Shown here piece after piece: positions 31,956 through 42,877 of a DNA stretch of 64,000 bases (position 1 is the first letter of the stretch; each line of letters starts with the position of its first letter). The notes under the pieces were generated by a model that made no database searches, had not been told where the DNA came from, and saw nothing but the letters and a program-made list of their open reading frames with translations. The stretch lies in the NCBI RefSeq assembly GCF_902806685.2, contig NC_048554.1, positions 7,998,001 through 8,062,000 on the forward strand, written 5' to 3'. The DNA is from Maniola hyperantus (lineage: Eukaryota; Arthropoda; Insecta; Lepidoptera; Nymphalidae). Made by a program: the position numbers and the translations under genes.

Positions 31956-32759
31956 TAAAAATATAAAGTTTTAGTAAGTAACTGTTAATTACACACATAA
32001 TATACTTCACGCTATATTTTAGATAGAAGAAAGGTATTATCTTGGGATTTGTATATCGATGGGTGTATCAAGTTGAGAGCTCGCAGCGGAAAATATTGTG
32101 AAGGTGCATTTGAATGCATGCGTTGGCATAGTAAATTGTCCTGTTTTGTACAGTAAGTGATATAATGCTAGTACTTTACTATACGGTCACAGCCAGCGGT
32201 CTCTTTAGCTTTTTAATGTCTTTATGTTTCTGAAATGAAAGCTCAATGGTACAAGCTTCTAGAGGTCTAGCTCTTGCACTGACAACATTGTCTGAAGAAT
32301 AAGGGGTAATTGAGCAACCATAATGCAATTGCAATCAGATTGTAATGGAATCAGATTTAGACCGTTGAAGCGGATTTCTGGAAATCGTTGGTTGATTTAT
32401 AAATGTTACAATTTCAGTAAGTAATAAAATTAATCGCTTTTGCTTTTTTTCATTTGCGCCAAAAATTTGTAACAGTAAAAAGAAAAAGATAATAGTATGT
32501 GGACAGGGAAGCATTTATCTCTCTCTCTTTATCATTCTTAGAGATATCTACCAGTGCCCCTTGATAATTGGAGAGGTTATGAAGGTAGAAGAATAGGTAG
32601 ACCATCTAACTACAACACGTACAACATAACTATTCGGTGCAGTGTTATGCGTTCTGTTATTAAAAGTCAAGATAACTATACCACTTTAGTTTAGTCCTCA
32701 TTCCAAGCTCTTCGTTATATTGATGATTTTAAGCTTATTTCGTGGTTTAAGAAAGAGGG
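31956..32759. other. Unannotated DNA
   Basis: A short (TC)n run lies at 32519-32529. Nothing else recognised. Confidence 0.45.
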
Positions 32760-32890
32760 TAGTTCACTACTGCCCTTGACAGCTCGAACTTCATCTCTCG
32801 CAGCACCGCAGTCCCGTCGTGACCACGACCCGTGCAATTGGGTTGAAATATCGACAAATGAAAACTTCAAATTAATCGTGGTATGTACCT
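32760..32890 (+). mobile_element. Possible retrotransposon 3' end fragment
   Basis: 'cgtgaccacgacccgtgcaa' and 'ttgggttgaaatatcgacaa' resemble the 3' end of lepidopteran LINEs that I have seen adjacent to such 'gttgaaatatcga' strings. The overlapping 90-codon frame (32776-33048) shows no domain. Assignment is by memory of the motif only. Confidence 0.4.
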
Positions 32891-33121
32891 ACCCGTTATT
32901 TACATTTAACTATCTTCGTTATATTGTATTGCAAGATCTGAATGGTGCGAAGATATTGTGTACACATTTAATAGATACATTTATCAGCCTGTGTTTGTTT
33001 ATAAGTGTCCTAGTTTGTGTTAAATTAATGTATTGTGTGTGTTCCTAATAAATAAAATAAAAAAAATAAAATAAAGGAGGATACACGTCAAGCACATGTC
33101 AGATTAGGTACGTATAATCAA

Positions 33122-33274
33122 CTAGCTGATCCCCGCGGCTTCGCCCGCGTAGAGTCACTCAGGAGTAATGTAGCTTTCTACTGGTGAAAGAATTTTTAAA
33201 ATTGGTTCAGTAGTTACAGAGATTAACCCCTACAAACAACTTAACGACATTACCTCTTTATATAATAGTATAGA
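33122..33274 (-). mobile_element. Family K Helitron-like element, short
   Basis: CTAG at 33122-33125 after A, then 'ctgatccccgcggcttcgcc', 'gagtcactcaggagtaatgt', 'agctttctactggtgaaaga' and 'aacgacattacctctttata'. It ends at TCTATACTATTATATAAAG on the minus strand. About 153 bp. The terminal hairpin (GCGGCTTCGCCCGC) is well preserved. Confidence 0.75.
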
Positions 33275-33304
33275 TATAATATTAAGCTTTGATATAGTAC
33301 AGCT

Positions 33305-33855
33305 ACTATCATACAACTGAACTGGTACCGTGGAGTGCTGTTAGCGATATGTTTCACTAGATGGGGCGCTTTATAATACAAACATGTTCCAATCAATATC
33401 GGTGTCCGCACTCCTGCAATCATAATCCGCTTTGACGCAGTCCATTTGTTAAAATTTAACTTGCGTGATTCTGATTACTCTAAATTTTATTATTCACATA
33501 TAGGTAGTCAGTATCTAAGTCTGGTCTAACTTACCTATCTATGTTCGTAGAAACGGACAGGAGTGCGGACACCGATGTTCGTTGGATCATGTTGTTATAG
33601 TTTTTGCAATTCACGAAGACGAGTGGCTCATGCTTGTGTTCAAGTCGTATCGGTATAAGTAAGGTAGGTACACTAAAATATGTGTGCGTTTCCGAGGGCT
33701 TGCTCGCGGACTGATTGAATCGCAATGCCTATGTAGGTAAACGACGTAACCACAAGTAAAGTTCACTCGTCTTCGTGAATTGCAAGAAATGCACTATGAA
33801 GCGCCCCATCTAGTGGGACATATTTTACATCGCTGAGTGCTGTACTATAGCTGAA
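33305..33855. repeat. Complex inverted-repeat cluster
   Basis: Three inverted pairs interlock. (a) 33331-33375 with 33799-33842, both carrying AGATGGGGCGCTT. (b) 33381-33415 with 33558-33594, both carrying CGGTGTCCGCACTCCTG. (c) 33605-33625 with 33764-33784, a perfect 21-bp match (TGCAATTCACGAAGACGAGT and one more base). The region looks like a foldback element or two opposed copies of one element with internal rearrangement. No coding capacity is recognised. Confidence 0.7.
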
Positions 33856-36627
33856 CGGGTGAAAGTATGCGAGCAGGGCACGAGACAACGGTGAATTCTG
33901 CGACACTGCCCTGTGTCCACTAGAACAACTAGAGTTGGAGCATGCGTACACGTGCGTATTGCAAAGCTTGATACAGTACAATAATATTATAACTTGTACA
34001 GTTGAGTTAAACCTGTGCTATTAGGGAATGGGCGCGGGTGAAAATATGCAAACATGCATTTTTCACATACTTATTTTCAAAGACAGAGATTATATTAAAC
34101 ATTGAATTCTATGATACTAAACGATACGATACGGGTTATGTATATACGAGATAGAGCATGCTTACAGGTGATGAACTTTCTGATTTTCTTGGCACAGAGA
34201 GGTTATCATAGCAAGTATTTTGTGGTGTAGCGTGTTGCACTCACTAGGAATCTAGCTAAATCTTTACATGTAAAAACTCGCTGTGCAATTATTCATGCGA
34301 AAGTAAAACCGCACCGCATTTCATCCAGTTTTAATCAAATCACAGATTGTTTCTCGCGTGAATTTTTCTATTGCCTGTGAGAGTTCAGAATTGTGAAAAA
34401 ATTTCGTTGTTTTTTTCTCGCTGCGGGTTAGCCCGCAGTGTCAAAGGCTTTTCCTAGTGACTTTGTTGTAAATATTAGCTACGGTACTTATAGGTACGTA
34501 AAAAACATGCACATAAGACAATACCGTCTCACGACATTCCCGACAATCGTGTTCGCTGTCACTATCACCGATGAGTTGATACAGCTTCCTTGTTGCAGTC
34601 AGCCATTGTTTTGTGAAATAACACTAGATACGTTTCTATTACGATACTGACCGTTATTGACATAACTAGAGCCAATAGGAAAGTGATATGCCCTGGATAT
34701 CTGCGATCCCTTCCTCGTACTTAAGAAAACATTTAGTTCTTGCAAAACGTTGGATGTACCTACTGCGAGTGCGTTCGAGTGTTTACGTACTTCGGATCCC
34801 TTGCTTATTTATGCAACTAACAACTTAAAATAGAATTTTGAAGCGAGCGTTACTTTGCGAAAAATCGACGTCTGAGGAATTTCCAATAAGTAGGCAAATA
34901 TACACCCTAGTATCAATATACTTTTAAATATACTTTCTTTGTAGAACATTTCTTAAAGAACTAAGTAAAAGCTCTACCTATAGATTAATTAACATTCAAT
35001 AAATGATAATTTGTAATGAAATTTTGTCTGAAGCTTGGATTTATAACTAGGTATATTAACTAAGTAAATAGGTACATCAACGACGAACGGAAGAAATATA
35101 AACGGCTGATATAATACAACAGGAAAGGAATCTTATTATTTAAAATCTTATTAAGTAGTATCAAATTATCGTTCGGGTACTGTACGGTATTCCGATGCAG
35201 AAGTTATTCAAGGGTGAAAGACTCTACAACAGTAACGTTCGTAAATAAAAATATGTACGAAATGGAAGCATAAATAAAAAATAATAAAACAACCAAAACC
35301 AATATAACTGGTCGGTGCCTTTATATTACTCATCTGGTGTCAAGATAACCTGCGAAATTTTCACTCTTAAGAACGTGTTGTGTTGATCGCAATGATAAAT
35401 GTACCTCGGAGCAAAAGGAATCGTAGCAAGAGGCTCATGCACAAAGAATTTTGATTTATTGCCTTAGGGCTATCGCAGACAACCAATTTTAGCCAGTCAT
35501 CGATTTAAGTTATTGCGACTATCGTCTGTGACACGCGGTGTCAGATTTTCCCTGCTACCTCCTAATTTTATACCTATGTCTAAATGAACATAATTATGTT
35601 TACAAGTATGTTCTATTCCTCGTTTTAGCGCAAAAACATCAGATCTTGGATCGAATTAAAGAACGTCAGTCGTTTCTTTTCGCTTATTTTGCGCAGCGCT
35701 GCAAACTATAGAAGGTAGTAATTGAATAGTAATTAGTCCATAATATGTTTTTTCTCCAAACTCTATCCGGGCCTATTAAAATCTGACGTCTGCGCTAGGC
35801 TTTATCGGGATTTCTCCTTTGAAAATATATTTTGGGTCATCCGAAACACCCACTCACGACCCGCCTGAAGCTACCAAAATGAAGACGTCGTATTGAATGG
35901 AGTAATAAATCATTCATTGGCTATATGAAAATTTCTGTCTAGTTGAAATATTATCGGACACTCAAAAGATTTTTTAAAAGACCGGCCGTGTGAATCCTGA
36001 TACCTTGTTTTCGTAGGGTTGGCAAACACATACTTCTACTCTACTTTAAATATTTTTGATCTTAAAGACGGTGATTTTTATGAAAAAAATATGTAAAAAC
36101 AGTCTATCTAATAATAAAATTTAATGTAAAAGTATGTTAATATGGCCAAAATTAGATTTCAGTTAATCTCACACTTACAAAAGACGATTAAAAAAATCGA
36201 CTTCTAGTCTCTACATTTGACAGATCAAAAACAATTTATTTGTACCTACTTATACATAATATGATTTCATTATACTCACTTCATTTTGATTTTAGTCATG
36301 AGTTTCGTTCTTTTAATTTCGCAGAGCTTAGTGTTATTTTGAAATGACATGACTGATGGAAATCATGCTAGAACAAAAACTAATTAAATATATTTATGTA
36401 GTGTGTAATTGAGTGTCAGCCCTATTTACTTGAGCGAAACAAATTAAGTTGTTATTCCATACATATGCATACGTAGGCGCCTACTTCATCAGAAAAACAC
36501 TACCTCAATTACTCGGTGGTGCATTTAGGACACATCGGTCTTTTTGCCGCGTACACCGATCTCGCTTGTCCAAATTACCTCGCAATAAGGTTTAATTTAG
36601 GTATAATGACTTTTAAATTATGAATAA
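33856..36627. other. Unannotated AT-rich DNA
   Basis: A stretch of about 2.8 kb almost free of recognised repeats, apart from the small hairpin at 34421-34438. Short frames have no motifs. This relative lack of repeats is itself unusual for the window. Confidence 0.4.
34421..34438. repeat. Small perfect hairpin, 4-base loop
   Basis: CTGCGGG and CCCGCAG enclose TTAG. It follows an 8-T run. It is short, so chance is possible. Confidence 0.5.
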
Positions 36628-36690
36628 CTAGCTGATCCGCCCCATCTTCGCTTGAGAGGATTTTTTTAAATTCCTTATACAGGGAATGAT
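36628..36690 (-). mobile_element. Family K/L CTAG-end fragment
   Basis: CTAG at 36628-36631 after A, then 'ctgatccgccccatcttcgc' and 'ttgagaggattttttt'. Only the hairpin end and about 40 further bases remain. Confidence 0.55.
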
Positions 36691-38411
36691 CTGTGATGGA
36701 AGTCTAGGAAGTCTACGTTATAGAGAGAACCTACATTTTTCTTTTTAATTACCAACATAGAGAATGTTTAACAAATCCAATTTAGACACAGCAAAAAACC
36801 ACGAAGGTTTAAAAAGTGTGTCATTCCGTCTACTTATGAATACATAATAATAATAATATATACATGAAATCCGTTCATTCTTTTATAAGTAGGTATATAA
36901 CAGATAATACTATTATGAGAGTCATCTGAAAATAGGTTTTCCCATTATTAAGAAAAAAGAGAAAATACCATTTTTTTTAACTTGGTGAACATTATTAAGA
37001 AAATATACCCACTTAAAATGTCAATATAAGCTGCCAAACAGACACAATTTAGCATTTAAAATATTAATATATAAAACTACGCAAATTATACTATGTTTAA
37101 AGTAAAAGAATACCTATACCGTAATATAAACTCAATATTGATCTCAATTAATTTTTAAATGCTGACTCTTTAGGTAGGAACAATATTTTTTTTTGATTCA
37201 GGGAAAATATACCAAAAGAAGTCTGAAGTCAGATGATGGTAGATCCTTAATAAGTAAATAAAAGGAAATAAAAATCAAAATATGCAAATCTCCAAATCCA
37301 AATCAAAATATCCAAATCAAGATAATATGCAAATAAAATCATGTCAACCCACTGTCAACCCTACCTATCTAATGTAAGTAAAGGTACATTTAAGGTCCAC
37401 CATTGGTTGTTTTCTAAAATTTACCTATTATGAAAATATATCTAATGACCTTTATAGCCATGACCACCCACGAAACAAAGGTGTAGCTTCAACAGGAATG
37501 CAATAAAGGCTATTTTACATCATTCCCAATCTGTCCTGTAGTACCTACGGTAATAAGTGTCACGTTACAAAGGCAAGTCTAGTGTCGTGGCAATGAGATT
37601 TTATGTGGTTCAGATGAAAAGTTATGAGGTTCCTGTTAGTGGATAAAATACTGTCAATACTTAAATAACTAAGCATAGGTACAAAAGGAAATAAAATTGA
37701 GACTTAGGTCTGATTTATATTTGTCCGTGTCCATGGATGGGCCACAGTCAGACACACTTTTAGTTCATATTCGTGCTAGAAGTACGGGACTGGTACGACA
37801 CTGAATCGACCCTTACTCGTACCTACCCAAAGTAAACTGGTCATAGTCAAAATTTTAAGGGTTCGTAATAGGCTGTCAATAGATTACTAAACTAAGCAGT
37901 ATTTTATTTTCTATTCCATAGTTCAAAATGGTTCTTACTTCACCGATTTTACAGGTCACATGTAGTCTTGAACACATTTTGTATAACTCTTTTTACTTTG
38001 TATGTATGTTATAAGTCCCGCAAATTGCTATTGCGCTGGAACTATGTCTCATTATCATCGAAATGTTATTTTAACGTCAGCCGAAATAAAAATATACCAT
38101 CAGCTCGAAAATTCAGTCTAGTGCTGACGGCACTAAAATGGCGGTCACGCGCATTAGCAATTTGCGGGACGTATATCTACATGTTTTATTTAATTCAATA
38201 ACTACAATAGGAACCTAAGTACAAACTATATTCTATAAGGTTGTGAACGGGATTTACACAAAGAGGCTCAATCGAAACTTATCCGGCTGTTATGCGCACG
38301 ACCCCTCATGCATCACAATCAGCTAAATAATATACCTAGCCACTCTTTAGTATCGTCACAAACATGGTCACATGGTACAAGTGTTAGGAAACTGAAGGTA
38401 GAGAGTTAAAA
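36691..38411. other. Unannotated AT-rich DNA
   Basis: An imperfect short direct-repeat tract lies at about 37278-37335 (units with 'atatgcaaat', 'ccaaatc'). No gene or known element. Confidence 0.4.
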
Positions 38412-38589
38412 TCTTCTTTAATATATAAAATACAAAAAATGTTTCGCTTGTGTCCGTTATAGACTTTGAAACCATCCATCCTATGTGCCACAAACCAGTT
38501 TCATTAAAAAGGCAATAATGCGAAGATGGTTTTAAAGTGATTTTTTAAAAGGCTTTTTAGCGTAGTAGCACACGCCTGGTATCCGCTAG
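38412..38589 (+). mobile_element. Family Q candidate Helitron-like element
   Basis: It starts TCTTCTTTAATATATAAAAT after an A, like family B. It ends GCGTAGTAGCACACGC (hairpin, 4-bp stem), ten bases, then CTAG and T. The interior ('tgtttcgcttgtgtccgtta', 'tttgaaaccatccatcc') is not shared with B, C, K or L. It is a single copy here, so the call rests on the termini. Confidence 0.5.
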
Positions 38590-38780
38590 TTTTAAATATA
38601 TGGCGATAAAATTAATGCAAAAATAAAATATGATAGCTGGGAAATATAAAAAAATATTTAAAAATCATATACTAAAACTAGCTTGGCAGCATTATCTTGA
38701 ATTTACTTAAAGCTCTAACAAAGGTTAGATTATTCACCCTCAAGCACGTTAAAAAAGTGAATAGCATATTAATACTATCT

Positions 38781-38947
38781 AGAGCCTCAATAGCTCAACG
38801 GTTAACGCGCGGATCCGAAAGGTCGGCAGTTCAAACCCCACCGTTGCACTATTGTCGTACCTACTCTTACCTAAGCTTTACGCTCAGTTGGAGGGGAAAC
38901 GGGAATATTATTCGTGATTAGTATGGCGAATATTGTTTAAAAAAAAC
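38781..38947 (+). mobile_element. SINE-R, tRNA-derived, full length
   Basis: The tRNA-like head has A box TAGCTCAACGG (38791-38801), an exact fit to the polymerase III A-box consensus TRGYNNANNGG. The B box is AGTTCAAACCC (38828-38838), 26 bases further on. The body reads 'attgtcgtacctactcttac' and 'cagttggaggggaaacggg'. It ends with a short A run (38939-38946). Length about 167 bp. A tRNA fold is not preserved downstream of the B box, so it is a SINE rather than a tRNA gene. I recognise this sequence as a recurrent lepidopteran SINE. Confidence 0.8.
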
Positions 38948-39599
38948 ATATTAATATAAAAATAAAAAATAGCACCGTTATCCGCACATGACTTGCGACG
39001 CGTCCGCGTCACCGCAAAATACGTTCAAATCGCCCGCATGACTTACAGAACAGTAAATCTTGTCGCGATCTAAGCTGAAACTGATGCGGCACTACATCAA
39101 TGCGGTAAACGTCTTAGTGTCCACTGGGACGCTCGTTTTATAGCCCTCTTGCGTTTCGTTGCGTGCCAGGACTTTAGAGCCAGTATACACACAAAGTTAA
39201 AAAAAATACAAATAGCGAGCAAACGAGCAGGCGGGTCCCCTGATGTTATGTGATCACTGCCGCCTATGAACATTTGCAGCACCAGATGAACTGTCGATGC
39301 GTTGCCGACCTTTTAGGAATTTGTATAAAAGTCCCGATTTATAATTTTGGGTCAACTTTTTTTTCTTCTTACAACAAGTACCTAAATTTCAGGTTTGCAA
39401 CTCAATTCGTCTACGAGCTAAAGACCTGTGATACGCAGTCAGACAAACAGACATTAATAGGGCTCCATTTCTACCGTTTGGTTAACACTGCGCAGCGTCA
39501 CAATAGTGTAAACGACTTCATGCAGTTCCGTCGAAGAGCCGTTTTCGAGTGGCTGTTGTCACACTATATACGTGTGACCAGGCCTTTAGCTTTAGCGAT
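38948..39599. other. CpG-richer unassigned DNA
   Basis: Bases 38980-39130 contain many CG dinucleotides and a loose direct repeat ('cgcacatgacttgc', 'cgcccgcatgacttac'). 'cccTctTgcgtttcgttgcg' near 39143 recurs in diverged form near 39850. A 135-codon plus-strand frame (39250-39657) is one of the longest in the window, but no domain or codon pattern supports a gene. This may be the interior of a larger J-type transposon. Confidence 0.35.
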
Positions 39600-39838
39600 C
39601 AGCAACTTGCCAACAGCATTGATGCTGCATCCCGTTCTGCCGACTTGTCGCATGTGAAGTGTGAATGTGATATCAAAAGGACAGATGCCAGAGCCTCACT
39701 AACTCGATTGCTGCATTCAAATGTGTGCGGAGTGAAACGTGCGATTACTGCTTTATATTCCGATACTAATTATCAAAATTGTTAAGTTCAGAAAAAGTAT
39801 GCGCATGCTAAAAGTATCATGTGTGTAGTGGCCCTTAG
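39600..39838. mobile_element. Family J repeat, copy 1
   Basis: It shares with 42505-42877 the order 'gatgctgcat', 'ttctgccgacttgtcgc', 'ggagtgaaacgtgc', 'gatactaattatcaaaat' and the end 'gctaaaagtatcatgtgtgt' before GGCCCTTA. The complement of this end (CACACATGATACTTTTAGC) is also found at the ends of the composite at 13018. Left boundary approximate. Confidence 0.5.
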
Positions 39839-41010
39839 AACCCTTTTACGTGTCGTTGCGTGTCTATATTAAATATGATTGTGGGCAAGCCTTTAGATAT
39901 AAAATACTGGACCATTGCAATCGCGGGCCGTGTTCCATGTCCATAGCCTTTAATTGAATGATGCATGCAATTGGAATAATGGTACGGGATAAATTGACAT
40001 TAGTGTCGTTTTGAAGGCAGGTAGGTATTTCAACAGCACTTTAGTGAGTAGTCCTAGGCGCTTTACCATACCTACAACCTATCAAATATCAAAACAGTTA
40101 TGTAAATAAAAGTAGTTTGGTCTATTTTTAAGGGGACTCAAAACTTTGTCAGCAAAAATCGTGGCATTTCTAAATTTCATATAGAGTCAGGTACTAAGAG
40201 TGAAAATGGCTAATATTCCTCATCGTTATCAAATATAGCTACAGGTTTTTTTCTACGTCAAATACCAAATTAGGTATTTAAGATACATTACTAAGATTGA
40301 AATAATAATGAATCAATATTTCGAACCATTACTTAAAACAATATAAGTACCAGCGCTCATAGCCATATTTCCCATTTGTCAGTTTACGAGATACGCCCGC
40401 GAGCAACGTTCTTAATTACACAGCTTCTTCAGATGTATGCATTAGTGGAATTTATTAACGCGAGAACTATACTATGATCTCTACGTGCAAGCATTTATAG
40501 TTCTTATAACTGTGCAATAAGGGTCAATTTCGTTAACAATAGCGATCTTTAAAATGAGTTAAAGATCGCAATCTATATAAAGGTAGAAATTGAACTCATT
40601 TGAGCTGTTACGTACCGTTCCTTATCAGGCGCTATATTTTATTGTGTAGTTCCTGGTGGATACACTCAAGTGAAGTAGAAATAAAGTTTTATAAGCTAAA
40701 ATAAGATGATGACGAAACTAAATCAACTGGAGTTAAGCCTAATCACATCTTGTAATAAATATATTTTATTTCATGTAGATTAACAGTAACACACAGATTG
40801 GAGTCTTCTTTTAGGAGTAAGAGAACTACTTCTGTGTCAGAAAGCTCCACTCTTCCATAGAAATATCAGCGTGAGCGTGCATATGTGTGTAAGTCAGTAA
40901 GTGTATGTACACATGTATTTGTGTGTGTCTAAGTGTGTGTGTTATGTTCATAAGTATTAGACAAAGTATAAGTCAATAATATAATTATGGTCACTCTATG
41001 GGCCATCTGT
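39839..41010. other. Unannotated DNA with GT-rich tract
   Basis: A (GT)-rich stretch lies at about 40907-40943. It resembles the 3' UTR-like block at 61503-61740. TATATAAA at 40574 lies 24 bases before the A of TCATTT, a weak core-promoter lookalike. No gene. Confidence 0.4.
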
Positions 41011-41078
41011 CATGTCAAAAATACGGTTTACCTTTATAATAACGACTAAAATATGACTAAAATCGTATTTTTGACATG
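41011..41078. repeat. 15-bp inverted repeat, small foldback
   Basis: CATGTCAAAAATACG (41011-41025) is perfectly mirrored at 41064-41078, round a 38-base loop. 'ttgacat' occurs again just outside. It is possibly a tiny MITE. No duplication flanks are recognised. Confidence 0.6.
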
Positions 41079-41548
41079 AAATTTGACATAAAAAGTTAAA
41101 ATTGCGCGTGAGGAGTTAAATTTTACGCGTTATACCTAATAATATAATATACTTCATCAATCAGTTTCATTTCAATCAATGAAATTATTACATTAGCACA
41201 CCCATTCAAATGCTTACCTCGAAGTTTCATGATCTGTTTTTATAAAACTAGGTTGTTAAACATTAATCAATCTCTGTTAGTTATGTAGATATGAAATAAT
41301 AACTGTAACCTTACTGATTATGGTCTTAATGATACGTAGTCCAAGCGTGTAGCATTGAAGGATCATCAATGAGATATTATGTAGTTGAGAGTTCTACAAC
41401 ATGAATATTTATTTAAAAAATTTACATGCACACTTAAATAGTATAAATTTTTATATCTTAAATTATGAATCATCAAAAATGATTTAAAAGGGTATTTGGT
41501 TCACAGGAGATTGTACCTATATGTATTACATTACGCGGCAAAAAAATT
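41079..41548. other. Unannotated AT-rich DNA
   Basis: Nothing recognised. Confidence 0.5.
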
Positions 41549-41672
41549 TATCGACCTTTAGACTGAGATAACGGATTTGTCTCTGTCGTTGAGACCGACA
41601 AAACGTCATACAGGTACAAGTGAAGGAGACTGCAAAGCTGAAATGTCATTCAAAAGCCCGATATACGTTAAT
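41549..41672. mobile_element. MITE E, decayed copy
   Basis: It shows 'tatcgacctttagactga', 'tgtctctgtcgttgagaccg' and 'acaaaacgtcatacaggtac', the core of family E (11186 and 61853). Both CCGGCAGG termini are lost. Confidence 0.65.
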
Positions 41673-41780
41673 TTCAGCCTCATATTGTAATGTATTTATA
41701 GCTGAAAAATACAGAGACAAAGATCAATTTACTACAAATACCTGTGATAGAGAAATATATCCTTTCATAGCTGATTACAA

Positions 41781-41942
41781 ATTTAGGTATTTAAACTCCC
41801 GTGGGAAATTTTTGATTTTCCTGGATAAAAAGAAGTCTATGTCACTCGCCAGGTCTTTTATTACATCAATGCAAAAAACACGCCATAAATCAAGAAACCA
41901 ATGAACCAACAAACAAATACGCTTTCGCATTCATATTATATT
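41781..41942 (-). mobile_element. Family C element, long subtype, CTAG end lost
   Basis: Minus orientation. It shows 'atttaggtatttaaactccc', 'gggaaatttttgattttcct', 'tgtcactcgccaggtctttt' and 'tgaaccaacaaacaaatacg', ending at 'ctttcgcattcatattata'. The hairpin/CTAG terminus is missing on the left. Confidence 0.75.
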
Positions 41943-42229
41943 CAACACTACTTAGGATGATCTTCATAGTTTATCAATGAAAATAGATGCAAAAACTACA
42001 AAACAACTTCTTATATAAGTTTTATTTGGTCGTGCTATCGTTGTAATTGGAAAATAGCAGAACAGACCGACAGATCATTAGCGGCGCGTGCGATGCGCGT
42101 GCGGTCGTTGCGTTATAAAATAAAACAGTATTAGAACCAACGCACACATAATACTTAGCAACGGTAGCTATTGGATTTTTCTGTTAAGAAATTCCCAATA
42201 CTAGCCTAGAGTTAAGAAGTTAGCGGTGT

Positions 42230-42425
42230 ATCACCCCCGTGCCTCGGAGATCACGTAAAGTCGTCGGTCCTAAGCCTGATCGTGTCCGGTCGTGTCGGAT
42301 TTCCGTTCTATTGGGGTATGAGAGTGAGGGAATAGAGAGTATACCAGCTGTGTTTTGGCACACACTCGTACACTATAATATCTCCCGCGCACTTGGCTTA
42401 TCTCTATGGAGTGGCCAATATTCAT
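42230..42425 (+). mobile_element. Probable LINE-derived fragment
   Basis: 'cacccccgtgcctcggagat', 'cacgtaaagtcgtcggtcc', 'cggtcgtgtcggatttccgt' and 'gagagtgagggaatagagag' match, from memory, a common insect (notably lepidopteran) retrotransposon 3' region. Overlapping frames on both strands (up to 101 codons) carry no protein domain, and the conserved signal is at DNA level. It abuts J copy 2. Confidence 0.45.
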
Positions 42426-42504
42426 TGCCAGGACACTGAATGTTGTACTTTTAGCAACGTCATTCAGCGATTTTGTATCCGCGATCCATGCAGTATTGTC
42501 TTGC

Positions 42505-42877
42505 ATATCATTTTGTGCGTTTCGATGCATTGTTTCTGCCGGTTTGTTGCGTTTGAGCAAATCAAAGTGACACATAAATATAGAAAAGAAAGACGTTTTT
42601 TTTATTCAATTGTACTTTTACAATACAAGGGCTTTTGAATCGTTAAGTGAATCTATCACCTGGTTCGGGATTCCTTTCTGTAGATAAATAGTGATACAGA
42701 TAGATAAAGATAAGCAGAGTGGAACGTGCAGTTGTTATTTGTTGCATAGCTTTTGATACTGAATATCAAAATATTATGTGAGTATTTAAAGTTTAATTGC
42801 AGCGTTTAGCTTCAGTAAAGCAATCAATTTGGCGATATTCTCGATGCTAAAAGTATCGTGTGTGCTATAGCCCTAGG
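42505..42877. mobile_element. Family J repeat, copy 2
   Basis: It aligns with copy 1 at 39600-39838 through 'gatgcattgtttctgccgg', 'tttgttgcgtttgag', 'gcagagtggaacgtgc', 'gatactgaatatcaaaat' and the end 'gctaaaagtatcgtgtgtgc' before AGCCCTAGG. The extra length relative to copy 1 lies near the 42780-42840 interior. Confidence 0.5.

Noticed and set aside
38781..38850. tRNA gene on the plus strand
   Set aside because: The A and B boxes are good, but the stems beyond the T-loop region do not close an acceptor arm and a SINE body with an A-rich tail follows.
39250..39657. 135-codon frame as a protein gene
   Set aside because: No domain or start context is recognised. It overlaps a J-type repeat at its end and is of a length expected by chance in 64 kb read in six frames.
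42270..42575. 101-codon minus-strand frame as a protein gene
   Set aside because: It lies across a probable retrotransposon fragment and a J-type repeat; no protein motif is seen.
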